Assembly (NCBI GenBank): GCA_030849075.1
Contig: JASAOO010002812.1
Location: forward strand, 1-10,196
DNA: 10,196 bases
Source of the DNA: Zelonia costaricensis
Taxonomy: Eukaryota; Euglenozoa; Kinetoplastea; Trypanosomatida; Trypanosomatidae
Reading direction: 5' to 3'
In this document: in pieces, positions 1 through 7,129 of the stretch
Position numbering within the stretch: position 1 is the stretch's first letter
Layout of the letters: each line of letters opens with the position of its first letter
Made by a program: the position numbers and the translations under genes
The notes under the pieces: generated by a model
What the model was told of the DNA's origin: nothing
Databases searched by the model: none
Seen by the model: the letters and a program-made list of their open reading frames with translations, nothing else

Positions 1-858
1 TCTTCGCCGCTCATCTCCTGCTCTCGCCCCCAGCCCTCGCCTCCTCCTCTCCTGCTCACACCGCAAGTGCGCGAATGGGCGACAGCGTCGACGGAGACGA
101 GAAAGGAGGAAGCCAAAGTGGGGGGGGGGGGCAAGACAGCAAGCGAGTGTGCGGGAGAAGAATGTGGAAGGGGTGGGGACACACAGACTCGCAAAAAGCA
201 AACACAAACACAAACACATGCACAAACACAAACACAACAGCGAAAGGAAAAAAAGAAAAAAAAAGAAACGAAGATCCAAAGAAGAACCGCACACCAAATT
301 GAGGCGCATGGGATGGGGGGCCGCAGAGGAGGAGGAGGAGGAGGAGGAAGAGCGGCAACCCGTGTTGACACCGCGCACACGTCATTGCCCCTGCTTATGC
401 CCCTGCCCCCCTCCCTCCCTCCGTGCCACCCCTCTCTCTCCCCTCAAAAAGCGCCCATCCTCAGCGTCCTCGTCGGTACCACAACGTCTCCCTCCCGCGT
501 CCCACGCCGCCACCTGCCTGCCTGCCTGCCACAACCTCCAATGCACCACACGCATTCGCCCCCCTGTCCCGTTCTCCCTCTTCACCCCCACCCACCGTTC
601 CCCCAATGCAGATCCTTCCATCCAAGTCCCTCGGCGTGGGCACCAAGACCCCAGGCATGCGAGACGGAGCTGACGCGGAGATCAGGAAGGAGAGAAGGGA
701 GACAACAACGGAGCTGAGGTGCGAGCATGGGGCAAGATAGGAAGGTGCAGTGCAGGGCAGGTGGCGGCAGCGTGCTTCACGATCGGGACACGCACACGCA
801 CGCAATGCTCGAGCACATCGTCATGGCGACCACGCACCACCTGAAGGTGCTTGCGTGA
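1..858. other. Non-coding downstream flank of the S27 gene
   Basis: No credible gene is seen. The part nearest S27 should hold its 3' UTR. The interval 100-360 is purine-rich on the plus strand (G12 at 120-131, a CACAAA-type repeat near 200-238, an A-rich tract at 240-270, (GGA)7 at 328-348), which reads as polypyrimidine on the minus strand. It could serve the splice acceptor of a further gene beyond the left edge, for example the AG complementary to 188-189. A pyrimidine-rich block (about 372-663) is described separately. Open frames here give only low-complexity His/Lys/Thr or Pro/Ser/Arg peptides and are not called. Confidence 0.7.
372..663. repeat. Possible degenerate dispersed element, block A
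   Basis: This pyrimidine-rich stretch breaks the plus-strand purine bias of its surroundings. It begins with CGCGCACACG (372-381) and ends with CTCGGCGTGG...CACCAAG...GGCATGCGAG, followed by a purine-rich segment. A block at 7130-7386 begins with the same ten bases and ends with a similar run (CTCGGCATGG...ACCAAAG...GGCATGAG), also followed by purines. The shared order and similar sizes (about 290 and 257 bp) suggest diverged copies of one element. Leishmania 3' UTRs are known to carry degenerate SIDER retroposons, which would fit, but I cannot recall their signature well enough to assign it. It also contains (CCTG)4 at 513-528. Confidence 0.3.
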
Positions 859-1119
859 TTAGTGGTCGGCCTTGCGGCGGTAGCCGCAGCCCTCCACGAG
901 GAGCGCCTTACCACCGGTCGGGCGGCAGAGCTTCTTGGAGCAGCCCTTGCACTCCACCGACGTCGTGGCGTGGCTGTAGACAACCGTCACCTGGCGGCAG
1001 CGGGAGCAGCTCACGTCCATGAAGTACGAGTTCGGGCCCTGCACGAGGCGACGGCGCTTGTGCTTCATGCGCTCCGAGCGCACCGTCGGGTAGCTGAGGT
1101 CAGCGTCGAAGAAGCCCAT
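859..1119 (-). CDS. RPS27: 40S ribosomal protein S27 (eS27)
   Basis: An 86-residue protein of the eS27 family, a structural component of the small ribosomal subunit in the cytoplasm. The sequence shows a basic stretch at residues 19-24 (KHKRRR), the family block at 25-36 ([12 protein letters not shown]), a zinc-binding C4 motif with Cys38, Cys41, Cys57 and Cys60 (C-x2-C-x15-C-x2-C), and the C-terminal PTGGKA...EGC.YRRK block at 67-83. The length matches eukaryotic S27 (about 84 residues in animals), so it looks complete. The ATG is the first one after the likely splice acceptor and sits in a CCATGG context; the stop is TAA. It lies downstream of the FYVE-domain gene on the same strand, so it is probably in the same polycistronic unit, with expression set after transcription by its UTRs. 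Kinetoplastid genomes often carry more than one S27 copy; whether another exists cannot be seen here. Identification is firm. Confidence 0.97.
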   Translation of the reverse strand: MGFFDADLSYPTVRSERMKHKRRRLVQGPNSYFMDVSCSRCRQVTVVYSHATTSVECKGCSKKLCRPTGGKALLVEGCGYRRKADH

Positions 1120-1174
1120 GGTCGACAGAGGGGGGGGGGTAGCTTTCTTTTGGAAGATCAGGTCTTAAACCGAT

Positions 1175-1292
1175 CTGCGGGATTATCGGTTTTGTGTGTG
1201 TGTGTGTGTGTGTGTGTATTCGTGCCAAGACGAAAGCCGTTGAAGGTATGGGGGAAGAAGCGCAGAACGGGCGGAGGGGGGGGGAGAGAGTG
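1175..1292 (-). promoter_or_regulatory. Candidate trans-splice acceptor and polypyrimidine tract for the S27 gene
   Basis: Read on the minus strand, a C/T-rich tract (complement of about 1250-1291, including a run of eight C) is followed by a CA microsatellite and then by the first AG, the complement of 1175-1176. Splicing there would start the mRNA at 1174 and give a 55-nt 5' UTR (1120-1174) with no upstream ATG. The layout is the standard one for trypanosomatid spliced-leader addition, though the tract lies about 75 nt from the AG. A ten-C run (complement of 1130-1139) also sits just before the start codon. The exact site is inferred. Confidence 0.5.
1193..1216. repeat. (TG)12 microsatellite
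   Basis: Twelve perfect TG units on the plus strand, hence CA in the S27 pre-mRNA. It lies between the polypyrimidine tract and the AG chosen as splice acceptor. Its length may vary between strains and would change the spacing of the splice signals. Confidence 0.95.
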
Positions 1293-1759
1293 CAGGCAAA
1301 AGTGACTGAGACTTCCCGCGAGGGCGCGATGCCGTGCACGTTCATACAAACGCAAAGCTGCTGTTAAGACTCGCAACTGCGCAGGGTTGATGGGAGGAGA
1401 GAGACGCGGCGAGCGCGCGGAAGTAGAAGCAGCTTCGTCACAGGGGTCTTCGCCTGCTGAAGCGCTGCAAGCCAGGGGTAGGCACTGCTGCTTTCAAGGG
1501 AACAGAGACAGGCCGGGGTTGAGGGAGGGGAAGGGGGGGGTGGCGCACGTCCCCCACTGTGCGTGCACATTCCACAATGCACTTTTGCCTCCCCCGCCTG
1601 CTTCTCCCCCGACCCTGCCTCACCCTACCTGCCCATTCCGCCAACGCGGTGTGTGAGCCCGTCAGCTTCCAGTTTCCGTTGGAAATTGGTTTGCCCACTT
1701 GGTATTCCACACCAGCTCCGTGCTCGGTATGCCAGACACCGTCGACACACAACACCTTT

Positions 1760-1776
1760 CACACACACACACACAC
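1760..1776. repeat. (CA)8 microsatellite
   Basis: A perfect CA run on the plus strand of 17 bases, followed by imperfect ACCC/ACGC units to about 1789. It lies in the probable 3' UTR or intergenic part between the two genes. Confidence 0.9.
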
Positions 1777-2023
1777 CCACACGCACGCGAAAAAAGAACA
1801 ATCAGAACAGAAGTGAGGGAGAGAAATGGCGCCGATACAGAGAAGCGTTGATGTCGGGGAAGCGGTCCAAGAGGCAGCCCACGGGGGTGCACGTACAGGG
1901 GGGGGGAGAGCGCGGGGCGGGACGGGATGGGGGGAGGGGAGGCCGCAGAAGCGTGGACCAGCTCGACACGGGCTTGGGAAGAAGCGCCTCGACGCGGGTG
2001 TGGCGGTGGTGCGCGGCTCAAAT

Positions 2024-2050
2024 GGGGTGGGGGAGGGAGGGAGGGAGGGG
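2024..2050 (+). other. Potential G-quadruplex sequence
   Basis: The plus strand has G4, G5, G3, G3, G3 and G4 runs separated by single T or A bases, which easily meets the usual G-quadruplex pattern (four runs of at least three G with short loops). It is on the template strand relative to the two genes, so a structure could form in DNA but not in their mRNA. Folding is a prediction. Confidence 0.6.
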
Positions 2051-2440
2051 CAACAGAGAAGGGAAACAAAACTAACCGGTGGCACGCGCAGCAAGCCTGC
2101 AAACACGCAGTGGACATGGAGGGAAGAAGAAAGAACAGGTGCCGGGCACCCACGGCTGGCGCACCATGGCGCACATACAGCACTAAATAACAGAGTGGCA
2201 CGACACGTCCCTCTGGCGTGTGGTGCCAGTGAGCTGCGGAACGGGGAAGGGGGCGGAAAGGACCTCTGAGGGGGGAGGGATGGGGAAAGAGAAGGGGAAG
2301 GGGGACCTGGCGCACGCATCGCCGCGGCGCAGCGCCGCTGCAAAACCCATCCGGCCGGGGCCCACGATAGAAGCTCATGAAGCATCACACCACAAACGCA
2401 CAGCCAACAAAGAGAGAAGAAAAACACTGACGCCGAACGA

Positions 2441-2456
2441 CACACACACACACACA
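2441..2456. repeat. (CA)8 microsatellite
   Basis: Eight perfect CA units on the plus strand, flanked by imperfect CAAACACGCACGCG units. Confidence 0.9.
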
Positions 2457-2664
2457 AACACGCACGCGCACAGTCGGCAAGAATAACAGCAGCAAGCACA
2501 CGTCACGGCTGAGAAGGGAAGGGGGCCGCTGGGACGAGGGAGAAGGAAGGGCCGAGGTGTGGGAGGAGCTCCCCCCCCCCAGTTCTCGTCATCTCCGCGC
2601 GTACTCCAGAAGGCGTGACGAGCAGCACCGAAGGCCGCCGTTTCCTTTCCAATAGGGAACTACA

Positions 2665-2690
2665 ACACACACACACACACACACACACAC
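2665..2690. repeat. (AC)13 microsatellite
   Basis: Thirteen perfect AC units on the plus strand, the longest dinucleotide run in the window. It lies about 260 bp downstream of the FYVE-domain stop codon, so it would be transcribed as GU repeats in that gene's 3' UTR. Confidence 0.95.
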
Positions 2691-2950
2691 GCGACGCCAC
2701 GCAGGTGTAACTGCAGGCAAGAGAGAGAGGAGGGAAGAGAGGAGAGGTAGCAGCGAGAGCAACAGAGCGGCAACAACACTAGGAAAGGAGGCGGAGGTGC
2801 AAGGCAGGGACGACGCGACCAGTAAAAGCAGACAATAGAGGGAGGAGCCTGGAAAGGGGGGGAAGGAAGGAAGGAAGAAGACAAGCGCCGCCTCTCTGCT
2901 TCACGTTGTCGTGATTGTCAGCACACCCATGCCACGGGAAGCAAGGCCTG

Positions 2951-4882
2951 TTACTCCTCCAGCCACCGGCGCGACTTCTTCGTCTTCTTCTCTTCCTCGA
3001 GCCGCGACTTGTAGCAGTTCACGCACACCCGCTGCGGCAGCGAGTTCATCGTCAGGGGCACGGCGTAGTTGGAGCAGTGCGCGCAGAAGACGAACCCGCA
3101 CAGCCGGCAGTGGTGGCGGCGCATGAGAAAGGTGAAGGTGGAGTGGCAGTTGTTGCACTCCGTCACGGCGTTGTCTTCCTGCCACTCCACCTCCTCGGCA
3201 TCGTCCTGCGCCTCCTGCTTTGCCACCGCGCGAGCCTCCGTGGTGTCGGCCGCCGCCGCGTACGCCTCCGGCCGCTTCGCCCCGCACATGTCGCACTTCT
3301 TGCGGCCGATGGGGTTGAGGAACGTGCACGTCCCGCACGGCCACTGCGTCTTGCCCGCCGAGCCGGCCTTCTTGCTAGACGACGCCGGTGCAGCAGCGCT
3401 CGCGCCGTCGGCGCCGTCGCGCGGCCCGCTGGGCCGGCTCTGCCCGTGCGACTTGCCGGAACTCGCGGACTTCTCCTTCCGTGGCGCGAGGTGGCGCGGC
3501 CGCTGCCCGCTCTCGCAAGCCGTGCACACCGCAGCCGACACGGGGTTCTCAAACGTGCACACAGAGCAGGACCACACCGTCGGCAGCGGCGGGTCAGTGC
3601 TACCAGCAGGCGCGCCGCCGCCAGTCTTCGTAGACGTCGGCAGCACCGCGTCCGGTGCTGGCGTGCCGTTGCGCTGGAAGCCGTTGCACACCTTGCAGTT
3701 CGCCTTGGACGGCGGGTTCACCTCCCCGCACACGCTGCAGCGCCAGTTCGTCGTGAAGGGTGTGTTGGAGACGACGCCGAGGTGACCCGAAGTGCCGCCG
3801 TTGGTGCCGGACGCGCCTGTGGTGGGCACGGGTGTGCCGCTGCTGCGGTACGCGTAGCACACCTTGCACCGCTCCGCGTGGGCCTCGTTGGGGGCGAGGC
3901 ACATGCCGCACTGCCACGCCGTGATGCCTGCATTCACGGCAGACGACGTCGCGGCCGGGCGTGCGGCCTGCGGCTGCTGCTGCGGCGGTTGCTGCTGCTG
4001 CTGCTGCTGTTGAGCCGGCGTGGACGCCGCTGCGGCGGAGTAGCCCGGCCGCGTCGACCCGCACATGTCGCACTTCACCTCCGTCAGCTTGTTGCGGAAG
4101 GTGCACACCGGGCAGCCCCACGTCTGCAGCTCGTCCTTCTTGCGCTGCTCCCGCTCCTGCTCCTGCTCCAGCTCGCGGCGCAAGCGGATAATACGCTCCA
4201 GCTGCAGGCGGTCCTCCTCCTCCGCCGACCGCGCCGGCGCCGCAGCAGTGGCACCGCCCACCACGGCGGCACCGATCGCAGGCCCGGCGCCGGCGGCCGC
4301 CCCGCCGTTCACGCTGCTGCTGTTGCTGGCTGTGAAGGATGCCGGCTGCTGCGGCTGCGCGTACCCTTGCGGTGCCATGCCACTCGCAGGGCCAGCGGGG
4401 TAGCCTCCGTGCGCACCAGCCGGCGCGGCGGAGGGGTGGGGAGACGCGTACGGCTGTGGCGGCGCGGCGGCGGCGACGGGCGAGTGCGGTTGCTGAGCCG
4501 GGGCCGCGTATGAGGAAGGGTCTGCGTGGGCGTAGCCGTGTGGCGGTGCCGCGTGGTACATGGACTGCTGCGGTTGCTGCGGCGGATAGTGCTGGGGTTG
4601 TTGCTGTTGCTGCGGTGGTGGTGGTGGGGGGGCATGGGACTGGGCCTGAGCTGCGCCACCGTAGTAGTTCCCACTGCCGGCCGCATACGCGTGGGGCGGT
4701 GACGGTGGTGAGGGAGAGGAGGCGTACCCGCCATTCAATGCATCGTACGAGGGCGGCGCGGGGTCTGCAGGGGCGGGCGGCTTTGGGACCGCCGTGGGGC
4801 CGCCAAAGAGGTCGTCGAGGTCCACGGCGGGCCGCTGCTGCCCCGCTGCCGCCGGGGGTGGAGCGGCGTAGTACGAGCTCAT
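2951..4882 (-). CDS. FYVE zinc-finger protein with five RanBP2/NZF-type zinc fingers
   Basis: A 643-residue protein. Residues 1-218 are low-complexity, rich in Pro, Gln, Ala, Tyr and Ser, and probably disordered. Residues 219-252 form a Glu/Arg-rich helix, perhaps coiled coil. Five W-x-C-x2-C-x3-N-x6-C-x2-C fingers start at Trp255, Trp323, Trp380, Trp437 and Trp514. A FYVE domain covers about 564-628: WQED at 567-570, RRHHCR at 588-593, RVC at 618-620, and eight zinc-binding Cys (576, 579, 592, 595, 600, 603, 620, 623). FYVE domains with these three motifs bind phosphatidylinositol 3-phosphate on endosomes; Phe585-Met587 could be the membrane-inserting loop. Fingers 1 and 5 carry Thr-Phe after the second Cys and Met before the last Cys, as in ubiquitin-binding NZF fingers. 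An endosomal ubiquitin adaptor is inferred; RNA or Ran binding by some fingers is an alternative. The start is well fixed: an in-frame TGA (4886-4888) lies two codons upstream. A poly-Gln tract (CAA, six CAG, CAA) spans 3989-4012. I do not recognise a named orthologue. Confidence 0.95.
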   Translation of the reverse strand: MSSYYAAPPPAAAGQQRPAVDLDDLFGGPTAVPKPPAPADPAPPSYDALNGGYASSPSPPSPPHAYAAGSGNYYGGAAQAQSHAPPPPPPQQQQQPQHYPPQQPQQSMYHAAPPHGYAHADPSSYAAPAQQPHSPVAAAAPPQPYASPHPSAAPAGAHGGYPAGPASGMAPQGYAQPQQPASFTASNSSSVNGGAAAGAGPAIGAAVVGGATAAAPARSAEEEDRLQLERIIRLRRELEQEQEREQRKKDELQTWGCPVCTFRNKLTEVKCDMCGSTRPGYSAAAASTPAQQQQQQQQPPQQQPQAARPAATSSAVNAGITAWQCGMCLAPNEAHAERCKVCYAYRSSGTPVPTTGASGTNGGTSGHLGVVSNTPFTTNWRCSVCGEVNPPSKANCKVCNGFQRNGTPAPDAVLPTSTKTGGGAPAGSTDPPLPTVWSCSVCTFENPVSAAVCTACESGQRPRHLAPRKEKSASSGKSHGQSRPSGPRDGADGASAAAPASSSKKAGSAGKTQWPCGTCTFLNPIGRKKCDMCGAKRPEAYAAAADTTEARAVAKQEAQDDAEEVEWQEDNAVTECNNCHSTFTFLMRRHHCRLCGFVFCAHCSNYAVPLTMNSLPQRVCVNCYKSRLEEEKKTKKSRRWLEE

Positions 4883-5016
4883 CGATCACCTACAGCGGGT
4901 CCCTCACGCGGCGATGAAACTGATGGGAGTAGACGAGGGGTGGGGGGACGGGACGACAAAAGGGAATTCGCAGACAAACAAAACAGAAGAAGAAAAAAGT
5001 CGCAGCAACGTCACAA

Positions 5017-5080
5017 CTGCCGAGGAAAAGAAGAAGCGGGGAAACAAAAGGGGAAGGGAGGGAGGGAGGGGGGGGGGGCG
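5017..5080 (-). promoter_or_regulatory. Candidate trans-splice acceptor and polypyrimidine tract for the FYVE-domain gene
   Basis: Read on the minus strand, a strong polypyrimidine tract (complement of about 5023-5078: a long C run, CCCT repeats, then TTCTTCTTTTCC) is followed at once by GGCAG, with the AG complementary to 5017-5018. The mRNA would then start at 5016 with a 134-nt 5' UTR that contains no ATG before the gene's start. A second tract (complement of about 4986-4999) could direct a later AG, complementary to 4920-4921, giving a shorter leader. The first site is the better match. Confidence 0.6.
5050..5078 (+). other. G-run cluster with G-quadruplex potential
   Basis: Six or more G runs separated by single A or AA, ending in a long G homopolymer. 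It is the complement of the polypyrimidine tract used for splicing of the FYVE-domain gene, so any structure would be in the template strand. The exact length of the G run is easily mis-sequenced. Confidence 0.55.
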
Positions 5081-5940
5081 CTGCGGTAGCGCCAGTCTAT
5101 GCCAGCGCAGACCGTGCCAGAAGGCGAAGCGCGACACGCCGGGGTGAGTGACCTGAACAGGGGACAGGAACCAGGAAACGTGGAGGCGGGGGTAGCGCGG
5201 AAGAGGTTGGGGGAGGGGAAGGGGGACACCGTGGGAAAGGGGACTGCCTCCTCCTTCGCTCGCTCGCTGGCTCTCTCTCTGGGGTGTATAGTGCGATGCG
5301 CGAGAAGAGAGTCGGAGGGCGCGATTGAAGAGGGGAGAGCGGGGGGCGGATGGGGGAAAGGCCGCGGCCAGCAGAGAAGCAACACAACAACAGAGAAAAG
5401 AAACAAACACAACACAAGAACAACGATCAACACGGGCGGAGCTGAAGTGGGCCGGGAAACTGGCAGTCCTTCCTCGGCGACCGGGGACGGGGTGAAGGGG
5501 GAGGGGGGGGGGGGCAGGTCAAACAAGAACGCGTGAGTGTGTCAACGTAAAGTCGGTGGACTTCGAGGAGGGTGGCCAAGAGCCGCGCTGAGCGAGCGAG
5601 TGTGGGTGTGCGTGGGTGTGTGTGCCGGTGGTAGCGTGGGGCAGGGGATGTGAGGAGGGGGAGGGGGCCAGAATACACAGAGGAGGCGGGGAGGGTGGTG
5701 TGCAGTTGAGCAGTAGGAGGAGGGAAAGGAGAGGGAAGTGGGCCGCAGCCACGCAGGACGAGGCGGGAAGGCGCGGAGAGAAGAAGTTGGAGAAGGGGGG
5801 ACCTGGTGCCTGGAACTCTGGTGCACGCACGTTCACACGCACTCAGAGAAAGACTGCCTGTGCGCGCGACGCGGCGGTGGTGACATCTCCCCCGGTGCCG
5901 CGTGCGCGGTCTCGAGTACCACACAGAATACACGTGCGAC

Positions 5941-6330
5941 CGCTCCCGTAGCCCTTAGCTCTTCGCCGTCCCCTGCAGCACCTCCACTCAACGCGCCTTC
6001 GCTTCACGCCTCCCCGTCAAGAGGCCGAGGCCACACGCCTGCAGGTTCTAGGGAGTCTTGAAGAAGCAAGAGGCCGCCCAGAGGCCGCTGCATTCCTTCG
6101 TCATTGGTGGATGTGCCGCTTCTCCGCACCCGTCCCCGACCCGCTTACGAACGCAAGCTTGCAAGACACCGCCGTCACCGGGGAGTGGTGCACAGGTGCG
6201 GTTCTTTTTTTTTCTTGCTTCCCTCACTTCTTCGCGTGCCTTCGTTTTATTTCTTTTTTTTTCTTGTGTGTTTGTGGTTTGGTGTTATTGTTTGGTGTTA
6301 CTATGACGGTTTCACGGAATTGCTGAGATA
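5941..6330. other. Island of reversed strand composition
   Basis: This stretch is more complex than its flanks and pyrimidine-rich on the plus strand, the opposite of the general bias. It includes two T-rich tracts at about 6203-6213 and 6246-6273 within a CTTCTT-type context, then a TG/GTT-rich segment to about 6300. The plus strand could offer a polypyrimidine tract and downstream AG, such as near 6325, for an antisense or oppositely oriented transcript, but no gene follows within the window. No protein-coding or RNA gene is recognised. An inverted retroposon fragment is another possibility. Confidence 0.5.
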
Positions 6331-6600
6331 TGTACTAGGCACACCCACTCACGCACGCAGGCACCCCACACACGCACACACGCACGCACACATACTCACT
6401 CGCACGCGTACACACACACACACACACACACATACACACACGACGCGCATGGAGGTTGGAGGGCGGAGAGGCAGAGAGAGCAAGTGGCAAGGGAGAGACG
6501 TAGGTAGATATAATGTAGAAGAAGTACGATCGTGCGCACACACACAAACACACAAACACAGACAGACACAGATGAGAAACGCACTGATGTAGGATCTCGT
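6331..6600. repeat. CA-rich microsatellite tract with (CA)11 core
   Basis: A long CA-rich stretch on the plus strand, made of imperfect CACACG/CACGCA units from about 6340, a perfect (CA)11 core at 6411-6432, a short TACACACAC continuation, and further CACAAACACA and GACAGACA units at 6539-6570. On the transcribed minus strand it reads as GU-rich RNA. Confidence 0.85.
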
Positions 6601-6960
6601 TCTCCCTCGCTCGTGCTCTCGCACTGCGGTGCTTGAACGTTTGGGTGGGGGGAGGGGGGGGGGGCTTCTTTCTAGGGACCGTCTCTTGGTGTCGTGCACG
6701 CCGTGTGAGGAAGAGAAGGAGGGGGGAGAAGGAGGAGAGGTGGGGGAAGGAGCACACAAGACGTCCGAGGGGGAAGCAGAAAGGAGCGAGCGTAAAAAAA
6801 CAAAGGAAGGTGGGTGTGGGGGAAGGAGGAGGGGGGGGGGGGAAGGGTGCGTCAGTGAGGTGGGAAAGTGGGATTGGAGAAGGGCACGCGTTGTTGGCGG
6901 AGTGCGTGAGGTGTCGCGATCGCTTCTGTTTTTTCTCGTTTGCAGCACGAGGGCAGCCGT
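6601..6960. other. Purine-rich non-coding stretch with G homopolymers
   Basis: The interval is dominated by plus-strand G and GA runs (about 6645-6663, 6719-6750 and 6818-6845). It reads as polypyrimidine on the minus strand but no minus-strand gene follows for more than 1.7 kb, so it is more likely 3' UTR or intergenic filler than a working splice signal. No gene is seen. Confidence 0.65.
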
Positions 6961-6976
6961 ACGAGCGTCACACGTC

Positions 6977-7015
6977 CACACACACACACACACACACTGA
7001 CAGACAGACAGACAC
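6977..7015. repeat. (CA)n followed by (CAGA)n microsatellite
   Basis: A perfect CA run of 21 bases at 6977-6997 is followed by TGA and about three CAGA units to 7013. The plus-strand pyrimidine-rich block begins directly after it. Confidence 0.9.
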
Positions 7016-7129
7016 GTGTCCTTGCTTCTCAAACTCATTCTCCCCCTCTGCATACGTTGCATCGTGCTGGTGCCTGCAGTGCTGTACGTAGTAGCTTTAC
7101 CGCCATGCCGCCGCGTGCACATAGCTGGA

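Larger units (their letters stand above)
1120..2950. other. Intergenic region between the FYVE-domain gene and S27
   Basis: About 1.8 kb with no supported gene. Its high end should be the 3' UTR of the FYVE-domain gene and its low end holds the splice signals and 5' UTR of S27. Poly(A) addition in these organisms usually falls a few hundred bases before the next splice acceptor, but no site can be read directly. The plus strand is strongly purine-rich at 1830-2060, 2230-2310 and 2705-2880, with C10 at 2571-2580. A pyrimidine-rich, less repetitive stretch lies at about 1570-1740. Long open frames on the minus strand at 1662-2499 translate to Pro/Ser/Cys/Val-rich low-complexity peptides and are rejected. 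Confidence 0.75.
4883..5940. other. 5' flank of the FYVE-domain gene, purine-rich non-coding DNA
   Basis: The first 200 bases hold the 5' UTR and splice signals listed separately. The rest is purine-rich on the plus strand (GA and G runs near 5195-5235, 5330-5345, 5490-5515 and 5640-5800), with little else. Open frames on both strands translate to Pro/Ser/Leu-rich or Gly/Arg/Glu-rich strings typical of such composition, with no recognisable domain, so none is called. Poly(A) addition for the gene upstream of the FYVE gene would be expected in this interval. Confidence 0.7.

Noticed and set aside
67..717. 216-residue plus-strand open frame near the left edge
   Set aside because: Translates CACAAA, GGA and CCT repeats into Thr/Gln/Lys, Gly and Pro runs; no domain and wrong strand for the local unit.
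1662..2499. Two overlapping minus-strand open frames (238 and 246 residues) between the real genes
   Set aside because: They overlap each other in different frames and translate low-complexity pyrimidine-rich sequence; no domain or plausible coding bias.
4127..4228. Possible ubiquitin-interacting motif in the Glu/Arg-rich helix (residues 219-252) of the FYVE protein
   Set aside because: The acidic start is present but the conserved Ala-x3-Ser core of a UIM is absent, so it is described only as a charged, possibly coiled-coil helix.
2915..4513. 532-residue plus-strand open frame opposite the FYVE gene
   Set aside because: It is a shadow of a very GC-rich gene: Arg/Ala/Leu/His-rich with no domain, while the minus strand encodes clear zinc fingers and a FYVE domain.
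3600..4889. 429-residue minus-strand open frame in another frame of the FYVE gene
   Set aside because: Out-of-frame reading of the same GC-rich DNA, Arg/Ala-rich with no domain.
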